In this document: positions 1 through 6,497 of the stretch, one piece after another | How positions within the stretch are numbered: position 1 is the stretch's first letter | Layout: each line of letters starts with the position of its first letter | Source of the DNA: JBPCPM01 sp050999155 | GTDB taxonomy: Bacteria > Actinomycetota > Thermoleophilia > Solirubrobacterales > 70-9 | Direction: 5' to 3' | Assembly (NCBI GenBank): GCA_050999155.1 | Contig: JBPCPM010000125.1 | Coordinates: 1-11,434 of the forward strand | Length of the DNA stretch: 11,434 nucleotides | Notes under the pieces: model-generated | What the model saw: only the letters and a program-made list of their open reading frames with translations | What the model was told of the DNA's origin: nothing | Databases searched by the model: none | Translations under genes and position numbers: made by a program

Positions 1-1579
1 GTGTGGCGGCGCGAGCTCGATGCTCACCGGAGCCTGCGTCACGGCACTGGACACGGCCGATGACGCGTCGCCCCCCCCCCCGGCGCAGGTGCTCACCGGC
101 GAGCTGTTCGGCAGCGCGGCGCGCGGCCAGGGCCTGCGCGGCGCGCCCCTGCGTCTCCCGCAGTCGCGCGAGCGAGTCGGACAGGGCCGTGAGCCGGACC
201 AGCAGGGACAGCAGCTGACGGGTCTCGGCCCGCTTCACCAGCCGGGAGCCCACCAGGGCGCCCGCCGCGGTCCGGGTCGAGCGGCTATGTGCAGTCGCCG
301 GCACGGTGCGGCGGTGCAGGTCGCGGGCCGCCCGGCCGTAGTCCTCGGCGGCTGCGTGCAGCGGTCCGCCGCGCTTGCGCTCGACGAGCCAGCTGACCGC
401 GCCGAGCACCTCGCCGGCGGACGCGGCGGCGGCCTGAGCTGTGGCCTGCGCAGAAGCGTCGAACGGGTGGCTGGTCGCGTGCCTCATGTCTGCGTCGGCA
501 CGGTGCACGGCGTTCTCGGCGCCCACCCACAGCCTGCGCCGCTCGAGCTCCGACAGGTCCGCCGCCGGTTGCGTTGGGGCGCTTGTCGACCTGGCGCGAT
601 GCGGACGCCCCGTTGGACCGGCGCCGGGCTGCCGGCCTGGCTGCCCTCCACTGGCCCCTTCGTCTTGATCCCAGCGGGCGCGCAGCTGGGGCAGGGACAG
701 GTCGGGGGCCAGCTTCCCGCCGCCGAACCAGACCACCTGCTGCTCCGGGGCGTCGCGGGCACCGGTGGCCAGCAGGCCAACCGCGTAGCCGCTGAGCTGG
801 CCGGGGTTGCGGGTGCTGTAGCGCTCCCGGACCAGCACCCCGGACAGCCGAAGCCGGCCGGCGAAGTCCTCCCAGCCGTCCGAGCCGGCCAGTGCCGCCC
901 GGACCCGGGCGCGTAGGACCTCCCGGTCCGGTCCGACCGGTGTCGGCAGCCCGGCCCGCACGGACTCTCCAACGGCCATGCGGTGCTTGCGCTGCTCGGC
1001 CCGGGTCGTCTTCGGGGTGGCGGTCCGGTCCACCGGGCTGGTCGGCGTCAGCCGGAACGTCCGCTCGACCTCGAGGCTGGCCTCGCGGGCGCGGTAGAAG
1101 TCGTGATGCGGGAACACCCTGCGGCCGTCTTGACGCACCAGCGTCGCGACGACGTGCACGTGGTTGTCGGCGTGCCGGACCGCGACCCACCGGACCGCGT
1201 CATCATCGCCGCGCTTGGCCAGGCCGAGCCGGTCGACGTACAGCTCGGCGATGTCGGCCCACTCGGCGTCCGTCAGCAGCCGGTCGGTCGGGGCGGCGCT
1301 GATCGCGAGGTGGTAGGTCGCCTTGGCGTCCTTGCCGACCCCACCGGCCCGTACCGGCGCGTCCAGCAGCGCCGCCAGCCGCGACACGTCCGCCCGGGCG
1401 TCCGGCCGACGCTCCGGCCAACGCTGCGGCTCGAGCGCGCCCGCGGACTGGTAGCCGGCGATGACCCGCGCGTCGACATGCGCCGACTCCAGGCCACGCT
1501 CGCCAGCCAGCCCTTCGGTGAACAGGTAGCCCAACAGCCGGCGGGTGTCGGTGCCTCGCCGGCACACCTTCCCGATCAT
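1..1579 (-). CDS. Relaxase / mobilization nuclease, MobA/VirD2-like, C-terminus cut by window edge
   Basis: This protein would nick oriT and lead the transferred strand during plasmid or ICE mobilization. The frame is open from ATG 1579 to the left edge (526 codons) without a stop. The start is set by GAGGAG seven bases upstream, 22 bases after the mobC stop, so the two genes form an operon. Visible in the protein are an N-terminal LLGYLF segment with Tyr18, a candidate nicking tyrosine, and the relaxase metal motif HADNHVHVV at residues 136-144, equivalent to HxDxxxHxH. Next come a basic PKTTRAEQRKHRM linker and a long Ala/Arg-rich, probably helical C-terminal part. The family (Relaxase, PF03432-like) is common on actinobacterial elements. 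An 11-G run near the edge may disturb the last 23 codons. The family call is firm; the MOB class is not assigned. Confidence 0.88.
   Translation of the reverse strand, partial: MIGKVCRRGTDTRRLLGYLFTEGLAGERGLESAHVDARVIAGYQSAGALEPQRWPERRPDARADVSRLAALLDAPVRAGGVGKDAKATYHLAISAAPTDRLLTDAEWADIAELYVDRLGLAKRGDDDAVRWVAVRHADNHVHVVATLVRQDGRRVFPHHDFYRAREASLEVERTFRLTPTSPVDRTATPKTTRAEQRKHRMAVGESVRAGLPTPVGPDREVLRARVRAALAGSDGWEDFAGRLRLSGVLVRERYSTRNPGQLSGYAVGLLATGARDAPEQQVVWFGGGKLAPDLSLPQLRARWDQDEGASGGQPGRQPGAGPTGRPHRARSTSAPTQPAADLSELERRRLWVGAENAVHRADADMRHATSHPFDASAQATAQAAAASAGEVLGAVSWLVERKRGGPLHAAAEDYGRAARDLHRRTVPATAHSRSTRTAAGALVGSRLVKRAETRQLLSLLVRLTALSDSLARLRETQGRAAQALAARRAAEQLAGEHLRRGGGRRVIGRVQCRDAGSGEHRARAAT
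71..81. repeat. 11-base homopolymer (C on +, G on -) inside relaxase gene
   Basis: Eleven consecutive C on the plus strand read as a G tract within the relaxase frame. Past the tract, the continuing frame has fewer GC-ending codons (about 14 of 23) than the alternative frame beginning DASSAVSSAV (about 19 of 23). The alternative frame would be joined if the tract were 10 or 13 long. The tract may therefore be a length error or a slippage site. Confidence 0.9.
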
Positions 1580-1601
1580 CGACGCGCTCCTCAGTGCTTG
1601 C

Positions 1602-2066
1602 TCAGCCCAACCGGCGGGACAGCACGACACTGGCCCGGTCCATCCGCTCGCTGGCCCGCGCGCAGCCGCTCACCGCCTGCAGCAGCCACACCGGCGCAGC
1701 CGCACCGCTGTTCAGAGCCGCGACGGCCTGGTTCAGGTTCACCCCGTACCGGCCCAGCGCCGTCCGGCCCTGCAGCAACTCGGCCAGCAGCGCCCGGTCC
1801 GCCGATGTTGCCGGGGTGACCCCGGCCCCGGACAGGGTCAGGCCGGCAGCCGCGACGTACCCGGTCGGGGTCAGGCCGGCCAGCTGCGCGGCCGCGCGCA
1901 CCGAGGCGACCTCCACGTCGTCGTAGAGGACCTTCAGCGCGTTCCGGCGGCCCGGGAAGCGGTGCGCCCGGTCCCGGACGAAGGCGCCTCGCTCGCCCCC
2001 AGCCGGCCCACCTACGAGCACCTGCTCTGCTGACATCTGCCCTGCCGGCTCGTGCAGCCCGTCCAT
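1602..2066 (-). CDS. mobC: MobC-like relaxosome accessory protein
   Basis: A 154-residue protein of the bacterial mobilization protein MobC type, which binds oriT and helps the relaxase open it. The start at ATG 2066 is set by GAAGGAG seven bases upstream. The open frame continues further upstream, but that part lacks a ribosome site and looks untranslated. An internal ATG at 2036 (MSAEQ) is an alternative. Residues 48-80 (LYDDVEVASVRAAAQLAGLT...) resemble the ribbon-helix-helix part that binds DNA. Residues 104-118 contain the family signature GVNLNQAVAALN. The next gene in the operon is the relaxase, 22 bases downstream, which is the usual MobC-relaxase order. The protein is intact, unlike most of its neighbours. 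Confidence 0.8.
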   Translation of the reverse strand: MDGLHEPAGQMSAEQVLVGGPAGGERGAFVRDRAHRFPGRRNALKVLYDDVEVASVRAAAQLAGLTPTGYVAAAGLTLSGAGVTPATSADRALLAELLQGRTALGRYGVNLNQAVAALNSGAAAPVWLLQAVSGCARASERMDRASVVLSRRLG

Positions 2067-2085
2067 GTCGCAACTCCTTCGCCGG

Positions 2086-2130
2086 CGGGACGCGCGTTTC
2101 GTCCCGTCACCTTTGGTAAGTGCCTTCGGC
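2086..2130. other. Candidate oriT: hairpin plus TAAGTGC motif upstream of mobC
   Basis: A perfect 7-bp inverted repeat (CGGGACG at 2086-2092, CGTCCCG at 2100-2106, 7-base loop) lies 20 bases upstream of mobC. Ten bases further is TAAGTGCC at 2117-2124. TAAGTGC matches the left part of the nick region TAAGTGCGCCCT known from RSF1010- and pIP501-type origins. Those origins also pair an inverted repeat with the nick site beside mob genes. The match covers only seven bases and the spacing differs, so the hairpin could instead be an autoregulatory operator or leader hairpin of the mob operon. Confidence 0.35.
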
Positions 2131-2273
2131 GGGGGTGCTGTGACAAAAGATCTTGGAGTCGTTGTCCCCGGACTTCGCCTCTCGTCGGCCCGCGCCCGGG
2201 CCAACGAGGCTCTTTCCGCGACCGCCGGCGCGGCCTGGGCAGGGGAGCTGGCCGGTCGCGCAGCGGCCGGTTA

Positions 2274-2285
2274 GGTCACCTGACC
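2274..2285. repeat. Short inverted repeat GGTCA-CC-TGACC
   Basis: Perfect 5-bp arms with a 2-base spacer sit in the divergent intergenic region, next to the least GC-rich patch (CATTAACTTG). The layout suits a dimeric repressor site. No regulator gene is seen to match it. Confidence 0.35.
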
Positions 2286-2539
2286 ATTAACTTGCTCTGC
2301 TCCTCCACCGACGTCCCGTCAAGGGTCAGCCGAGGTCGTTCCCGGCCGGGACGTGCCTCGTTCGCCGGCCGCTCGGTCGTTGCACCCGACACCCATGAGC
2401 CTTCCGCACATGGCGATGAGCGATTGCTTCACGCCGAGGCCCTGTTCCATTCGGGGGTCAAGTGGATGACCTCGGCCGCGAGTGCTTCGCTAGGTTCGGT
2501 GCGCATCGACGCGAAGAAGGCCGGCTCGGTGCGCGACTC

Positions 2540-2554
2540 TCCGGCAGTGCCGGA
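2540..2554. promoter_or_regulatory. Inverted repeat upstream of sigma-like gene
   Basis: TCCGGC-AGT-GCCGGA is a perfect 6-bp dyad ending 45 bases before the GTG start at 2600, where an operator would lie. The same half-sites, in swapped order, occur at 3586-3600 before the next gene. This suggests one regulator could act on both, but the arms are GC-rich and could recur by chance. Confidence 0.3.
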
Positions 2555-2599
2555 CCATAACCGAGCCCAGGATCAACGCGGCGGCAGGAGGTGAGCAGG

Positions 2600-3558
2600 G
2601 TGTCCGCCCACGAAGAGCTGCGGCGCTACGGCGGCTTCGGTCCGCAGTGCCTGGGCCTCCTCACCCGGCTGATGCGGCGGAAAGCCAGCGCACTTCCGGT
2701 CCTGAAGCCTCTCGGCGGCTGGGCGGAGTACGCGTTCGACGACCTCGTCCAGGAGTTCTTCGCCGCCAAGGGCAAGGCAGTGACGCGGATGCTGTAAGCG
2801 CAGGCCGGCGACGACGACCAGCTCGGGGCGCTGCTCTGCCGGTCGGTGCAGAACTGGCTGATCGACTGGGCCCGGGCCACGACCGACCCCGGTGCGCTGC
2901 GGCACCGGCTGGAGAAGCTCCTCCCGTCGCTCCCGCAGTTCGCGCGCGTCCCGGACGGGCAGCCGGGCGCTGGCCGGTGGACGCTGGCCGACGGCCTCGA
3001 CGGCGTCTTCGCCGGCGACGTGGAGGACCTCGCGAAGGCGGGCCGCACCCTGGGCGTGAAGCCGGGAGCGTGGAGCAGCGAGACCCGGCGGGCACCCGTC
3101 ACGGACAAGGCTTCGCTGGTTCGCCTGCTGGAGCGGATCTTCGACGCGGCCGGCGGGAGCCTGGAGCTCGGCCAGATCGTCTACGCGGTCCAGGGGAGCG
3201 TCCACGCCCAGTTCGCTGGCGAGGTCGTGTTCGACCACCGCGCCGAGCCTTCGGGCCGGCCGCGGCAGTCGGAGCGGCAGAGACAGGGCAGTCGGGCTTG
3301 GAGACGCAGGAATGGGAGACCAGGATCGCGCTCATGGCGCGGCGTCTGCTGGACAGCCTCGGCGTTGACGGCGTGCGGATCCTCGACGTGCTGGCCGATC
3401 CTGTTCAGGTCGCTGCGCGCCTGGGCGTGGGCCGGAGCCAGGCGTACGCGAAGAGGGGGGCGGCGACGGCGGTGCTGGCGGAGCTGATCGGCGACGACCC
3501 CGACCGCGCGGCGATCCTCGCCGAGGCACGGTGCATCGTCGACGGCCGGGCCCGGTGA
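2600..3558 (+). pseudogene. Sigma-70/ECF-like regulator, broken by an in-frame TAA and a frameshift
   Basis: The start is GTG 2600, eight bases after AGGAGG (GTG 2591 overlaps that site). Residues 1-65 include AFDDLVQEFFAAKGKAV, resembling sigma region 2 (DLVQExF). Codon 66 is TAA (2795-2797). The same frame then continues with coherent protein (AQAGDDDQLGALLCRSVQNW, TDPGALRHRLEKLL, DKASLVRLLERIF) to about 3250. From about 3250-3300 the sensible reading moves back one frame and ends at TGA 3556. This last part holds a region-4-like HTH (DPVQVAARLGVGRSQAYAKRG). By recollection, a similar family of sigma-like proteins occurs in actinobacteria and is mostly annotated as hypothetical. One base change and one missing base would restore a protein of about 319 residues. 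Recoding is possible but less likely than decay or sequencing error. The sigma assignment is moderate; the coding continuity is strong. Confidence 0.62.
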
Positions 3559-3584
3559 TGCGGCCAGGGCCCATTCGAGGGACG

Positions 3585-3601
3585 CGCCGGACGTTCCGGC
3601 G
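3585..3601. promoter_or_regulatory. 7-bp hairpin between sigma-like gene and its partner
   Basis: CGCCGGA-CGT-TCCGGCG is a perfect dyad 27 bases after the stop at 3558 and 46 bases before GTG 3647. It could be an operator for the second gene or an attenuating hairpin. No T-run follows (TATTGG). Its GCCGGA/TCCGGC half-sites match those at 2540-2554 in reverse order. Confidence 0.35.
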
Positions 3602-3646
3602 TATTGGTACGTCAATAGTCGGTGCCCCCACCGGAAGGAATGTCGT

Positions 3647-4560
3647 GTGAGCAACAACGTCGACGGAGCCGGCGCTCCGGTGTCGTCCGGGCTGCTGGCT
3701 CTCGCGGAGTCCTTCCGCGTCCCGCAGGAGCTCCGTGACGCCGTCCTGGACGCGGCGTCCCGCCCCCGTCGGAAGGCCAGCTCTGGCGCGCCCAGGACGG
3801 CCCAGTCGCCGTCCTGGGACTGCTCATCTCCGTCCGGTCCGGCAAGGACCGCCTCCCCGATGTCCTCTTCTGCCCGGTCACGCTCGACGTCGAGGACGAG
3901 TCCGGCGCCGGCGTCGCAGTCGCGTCCTCCGTGCTGGGGAACGCCGACGTCCTGCTCTGGCCGGGGCTCGCCCGCTGGATCCCCCTGGCGGCGCTGGACC
4001 ACCTCCTCGACGACGGCCAAGACCTGCTCGGGGCAGCCTCCCGAGCTGAGAGGGCAGCGAGTGCCGCAGCCGACAATCCCCACGCCGCGCTCGCGCTCCT
4101 CGACGCGGTCGACGTGTTCAGCGGTGCCGCGCAGGCCCTGGCTCAGATCGCCGACGACATGTCCGTGCTGGCTTCCCTCCCCCGAATCGCTGTCGCCGCG
4201 AGCGACACCCATGCGAGCCGGAACAGGACATCGCTCATGGAGGCCCTCCCGGGCAGCGGCGCGGACAAGATCCGCGCGTTGACCGACGTCCTCGGCGTCA
4301 GCGCCCCCGATGCGATGGCGGTGCTCAGGGGCCGACGGCGACCTATGCGAAGTCGCTCCGGCGTAGCGCCGACAGCAGGACGATGTCGCGAACGGCCAGG
4401 TTGGCTGCTCCGGGGGGCAGATGGCCCGAGACCCTCGTCTGCCGCCCGACGCAGGCGGCGCCTACACCCCATCCGAGGCAGAGCGTTCGTCTGGACCGAG
4501 CGGCTTTGTTCCCGAAGGCTTGACTTCGGCTTCTATGGGCTTCTCTGCGGGAGTTGCTGA
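3647..4560 (+). pseudogene. Hypothetical partner of the sigma-like gene, frameshifted
   Basis: The start is GTG 3647 with GGAAGGA seven bases upstream. Residues 1-39 read well (SSGLLALAESFRVPQELRDA). The sensible frame then shifts at the CCCGCCCCCG tract near 3761-3770 into PSEGQLWRAQDGPVAVLGLL and onward through NADVLLWPGLARWIPLAALD. One extra C would rejoin the two parts. An upstream frame +1 stop at 3736-3738 shows the two parts cannot be one uninterrupted frame. Near 4270-4335, DKIRALTDVLGVSAPDAMAV looks like a small HTH. Past about 4340 the frame stays open to TGA 4558 but becomes Arg-rich and unconvincing, so a third lesion or loss of the true 3' end is likely. By recollection, such proteins (GQLWRA...WAGLTR...) accompany the sigma-like protein in actinobacteria. 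Function is unknown. Confidence 0.6.
4512..4529. terminator. Possible bidirectional terminator hairpin
   Basis: CCGAAG-GCTTGA-CTTCGG is a perfect 6-bp stem with a 6-base loop, followed by CTTCT. It lies between the convergent partner pseudogene and the small minus-strand gene that ends at 4581, where a shared terminator is expected. No true U-run is present. Confidence 0.35.
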
Positions 4561-4580
4561 CGGGATTGCGGGGCGGCGGT

Positions 4581-4925
4581 TCAGGCGGTCCAGTCGAGCG
4601 CGACGTCCGAGTGACCCTCGGGGGGTTGCTTCAGATCGATGCCGTTGATCTCCTGCACGCGTTCCCGGAACCACACCGCGAAATCTGACGGATCCTGTGC
4701 CAACTCGGCGAAAGTCTTAGCCGGGTTGGCCGCCTCGAAGTACACGAGCATGAGGGAGCCGCCCTCGGGCAGCTCTTGAATAGACCAGGTCTCACGCGCT
4801 ACGTCAGCGCGCTTCTGGAACTCCTCGAAAGCCGAACGTCGCTCGCCTAACGTCTCGTTCGCAAAGGATCGGGCAGCGTCCACCTTCCCGGGGAGTATTG
4901 GAAAGGCAACGTTGAAAGCCGGCAT
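4581..4925 (-). CDS. Small conserved protein, dimeric alpha/beta-barrel-like (DUF6176-type)
   Basis: A complete protein of 114 residues. The start ATG 4925 has AGGAG six bases upstream. It opens with FPILPGKVDAARSFANETLG, then has RRSAFEEFQKRADVARETWS, LMLVYFEAANPAKTFAELAQ and DFAVWFRERVQEINGIDL. This beta-alpha-beta layout with PGK near the start resembles small ferredoxin-like stress or monooxygenase-type proteins; DUF6176 is my best family guess. There is no signal peptide or membrane segment, so it is probably cytosolic. No catalytic residues are obvious. The gene reads in the same direction as the hydrolase upstream but is separated by 178 AT-richer bases, so it probably has its own promoter. 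Its intact frame contrasts with its neighbours. Confidence 0.78.
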   Translation of the reverse strand: MPAFNVAFPILPGKVDAARSFANETLGERRSAFEEFQKRADVARETWSIQELPEGGSLMLVYFEAANPAKTFAELAQDPSDFAVWFRERVQEINGIDLKQPPEGHSDVALDWTA

Positions 4926-4964
4926 GATGATCTCCTAGGTCGTATGTACCACGAAGTGCATTCT

Positions 4965-4995
4965 TTTATAAATAATCCTGAACTACATTTCTCAA
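4965..4995 (-). promoter_or_regulatory. Possible sigma-70-type promoter of the small protein gene
   Basis: On the minus strand, TTGAGA (4990-4995) and TATAAA (4965-4970) are 19 bases apart, in the most AT-rich stretch of the window (4955-4995). Transcription would start about 30 bases before ATG 4925. The spacer is two bases longer than ideal. Confidence 0.4.
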
Positions 4996-5103
4996 GAAGC
5001 AAGCTACGCCGATTCCGGCGCGCTGTCAGCATTTGGTTGACTCAGGAGCAGTTCGCATGGGCGGAGAGCAGCGGCTGGAGGGCACTCACCGGTGGAACTA
5101 CGT

Positions 5104-5865
5104 TCAGGCCGGAGCGCCGTGGACAAGCACATCGCGAAGGAATCCTCCGCAGACCGTGCGCGCCCGATCGCTGAGGAAGCTGGTCATGTGGTCCTCATCG
5201 TCAAGGCTCACGAAAACCGAGCGCCCCCTTTCGGCCGCCCTAGTCATGGCATCGCACACCTCGTCCTCTGAACCGCACATGAGCAGCGAGGGCACTCGCA
5301 GCTGCCCGGGAACGTGGGAGAGATCCGGCCACGCGGCGTGGAAGTAAGCGAGGACCGCCTCGGGGTCGTTCTGCCGTTGTTGATCCAGAGCCCACTCAGG
5401 CATCTGCCACATCTGAGACATGGCGTCGGCTACGGCGTCCATCCCCGCTTCGATCAGCGCGATCATGGCGCTTGCCGTTTCGCCGCTGGCCTCGGGCTCG
5501 GCGCCGATCAGTGCCAATGATGCTAATCGGTCCTGGGCTTGATCGGCGAGACCCCAACCGACCTTGCCTCCGAGTGACCAGCCGAGGTAGTGGATCTTTT
5601 CAGCCTCACAAGCGTCGGCGACGGCAAGGACATCGCTGACCATGAGGTCGAGCCCGTAGTCGGCCGGATCGGTAGGCTTGTCGCTCTCGCCATTGCCTCG
5701 CGCATCGAAACTGACCACCTGGAAATCGGCCGCGAGCGAGTCGACCCAACCGGCCAACTTCCAACTTTCCAGCCTGAACCCTCCACCATGATGGAGGATC
5801 ACCGTCGGACCGTCTCCGACGCTCTAATAGCGGATGCTGACCCCGCCGCTCCGTGCAACAGGCAT
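5104..5865 (-). pseudogene. Alpha/beta hydrolase with amber codon at position 14
   Basis: The family-like start is ATG 5865 (MPVARSGGVSIRY), with AAGGGGG just upstream. Codon 14 is TAG (5824-5826). The frame then resumes with SVGDGPTVILHHGGGFRL, the normal first strand and oxyanion segment (HHGGG), so one base change would restore a 253-residue enzyme. The catalytic set is complete: nucleophile Ser in GWSLGG (about residue 97), acid in GSEDEVCD (about 198-204) and His in DDEDHMTSF (about 226). A restart at GTG 5802 would give 232 residues but lose the first beta strand, and only a distant GGAG precedes it. The substrate cannot be told; the family includes esterases, haloperoxidase-like and meta-cleavage hydrolases. 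It is either freshly inactivated, read through, or a base-call error. Confidence 0.75.
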
Positions 5866-6346
5866 GAGAGCCCCCTTATCCCGGCGCGACGCTAGCCGTC
5901 CCGGCCCTCGAAGGGAAGGTCGCACGCAGCGCGGCTCCTCCACCGTCTTGACGGACGTAAGACCGGCTCTGTCCGCCTGAGGTGCTCGCACCCGCCCCGG
6001 GGTAGGCACGCCGCCCGGGTTGGCCACGTCCGGCGAACGTCCGCTCACTGCCGCGTACGGGTCGGTCGTGCCCCCCGCCGCAGACCACCGCAAGCAAGGC
6101 GGAAACCTCGAGCCACTTTACGGCCGCCAAGACCGCATGGTCCGGTCAGGGCTCGACCCACGCGAACAGGAACGGCACTCACACTCAGCCCTTGCTGAGC
6201 GGCGAGCAGCCAGCAGCACTGACGGCCTCGGGCTGCGACGTGGTCACCGTTGTCCGTGGCCTTGGCGCGCGAGAGCGACGACGACCTGAACGCGTCGACC
6301 GGCCGCCAGCGAGGGGCCGCCGAACGAGCACGGCAACAGCGCCGAC

Positions 6347-6396
6347 AGTCCGCAGGTAGTCCGCAAGAAGTCGAGCAGTCCGCAGAAAGTCCGCAA
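6347..6396. repeat. Four phased direct repeats of AGTCCGCA(G/A)
   Basis: Copies begin at 6347, 6358, 6377 and 6388, giving spacings of 11, 19 and 11 bases. Seen as two pairs, 6347-6370 and 6377-6400 are a 30-base-period duplication, identical at 21 of 24 positions. An 11-base step is about one helical turn, so the copies face the same side of the DNA, as in iterons, integrase arm sites or cooperative operators. No protein that would bind them is seen nearby. Confidence 0.7.
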
Positions 6397-6468
6397 GAAC
6401 GACCCTCCAGGACCGGTCCCGACACTCCCCCACCGTCCCAGACAGCCGCGCATCGTTGCAGGTCAGAG

Positions 6469-6481
6469 GCCGTTTCACGGC
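6469..6481 (-). terminator. Small hairpin after phosphatase gene
   Basis: GCCGT-TTC-ACGGC forms a 5-bp stem with a 3-base loop, starting 17 bases past the stop of the minus-strand phosphatase gene. There is no U-run. It is a weak terminator candidate, placed where one is expected. Confidence 0.3.
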
Positions 6482-6497
6482 ACGGGCGCGGGCGATC

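Larger units (their letters stand above)
2067..2599. other. Intergenic region between divergent mobC and sigma-like gene
   Basis: These 533 bases separate the two divergent transcription units and hold no convincing gene. They contain the candidate oriT, an inverted repeat at 2274-2285, a 9-base direct repeat TCGGTGCGC at 2496 and 2526 (30-base period), and a hairpin at 2540-2554. TTGTCA (minus strand, 2140-2145) could be a -35 box for mobC, but no good -10 follows. Short open frames here have no family resemblance. Confidence 0.6.
5866..6497. other. About 630 bases without a convincing gene
   Basis: Open frames of 69-126 codons exist on both strands, but all are Arg/Ser/Cys-rich, mutually overlapping and without family resemblance or good ribosome sites. 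The stretch contains the phased AGTCCGCA repeats (6347-6396) and a small hairpin behind the phosphatase stop. It may be a scar between inserted DNA and the chromosome-like right half. Confidence 0.55.

Noticed and set aside
20..916. Long plus-strand open frame (298 codons) opposite the relaxase
   Set aside because: Its sequence is low-complexity Gly/Arg/Pro-rich with no family look, while the opposite strand encodes a clear relaxase with its metal motif.
3181..4212. Minus-strand open frame of 343 codons across the sigma-like and partner genes
   Set aside because: It is a mirror of the GC-rich coding frames on the plus strand. It has no ribosome site or motifs, and recallable family sequences lie on the plus strand.
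6347..6396. Phased repeats considered as a CRISPR array
   Set aside because: Units are only 8-9 bases with 2-10 base gaps, far too short, and there are no cas genes.
6185..6478. Minus-strand frame with repeated DFLRT/DYLRT, considered as a small repeat protein
   Set aside because: The peptide repeat simply reflects the DNA direct repeats; no ribosome site or family supports it.
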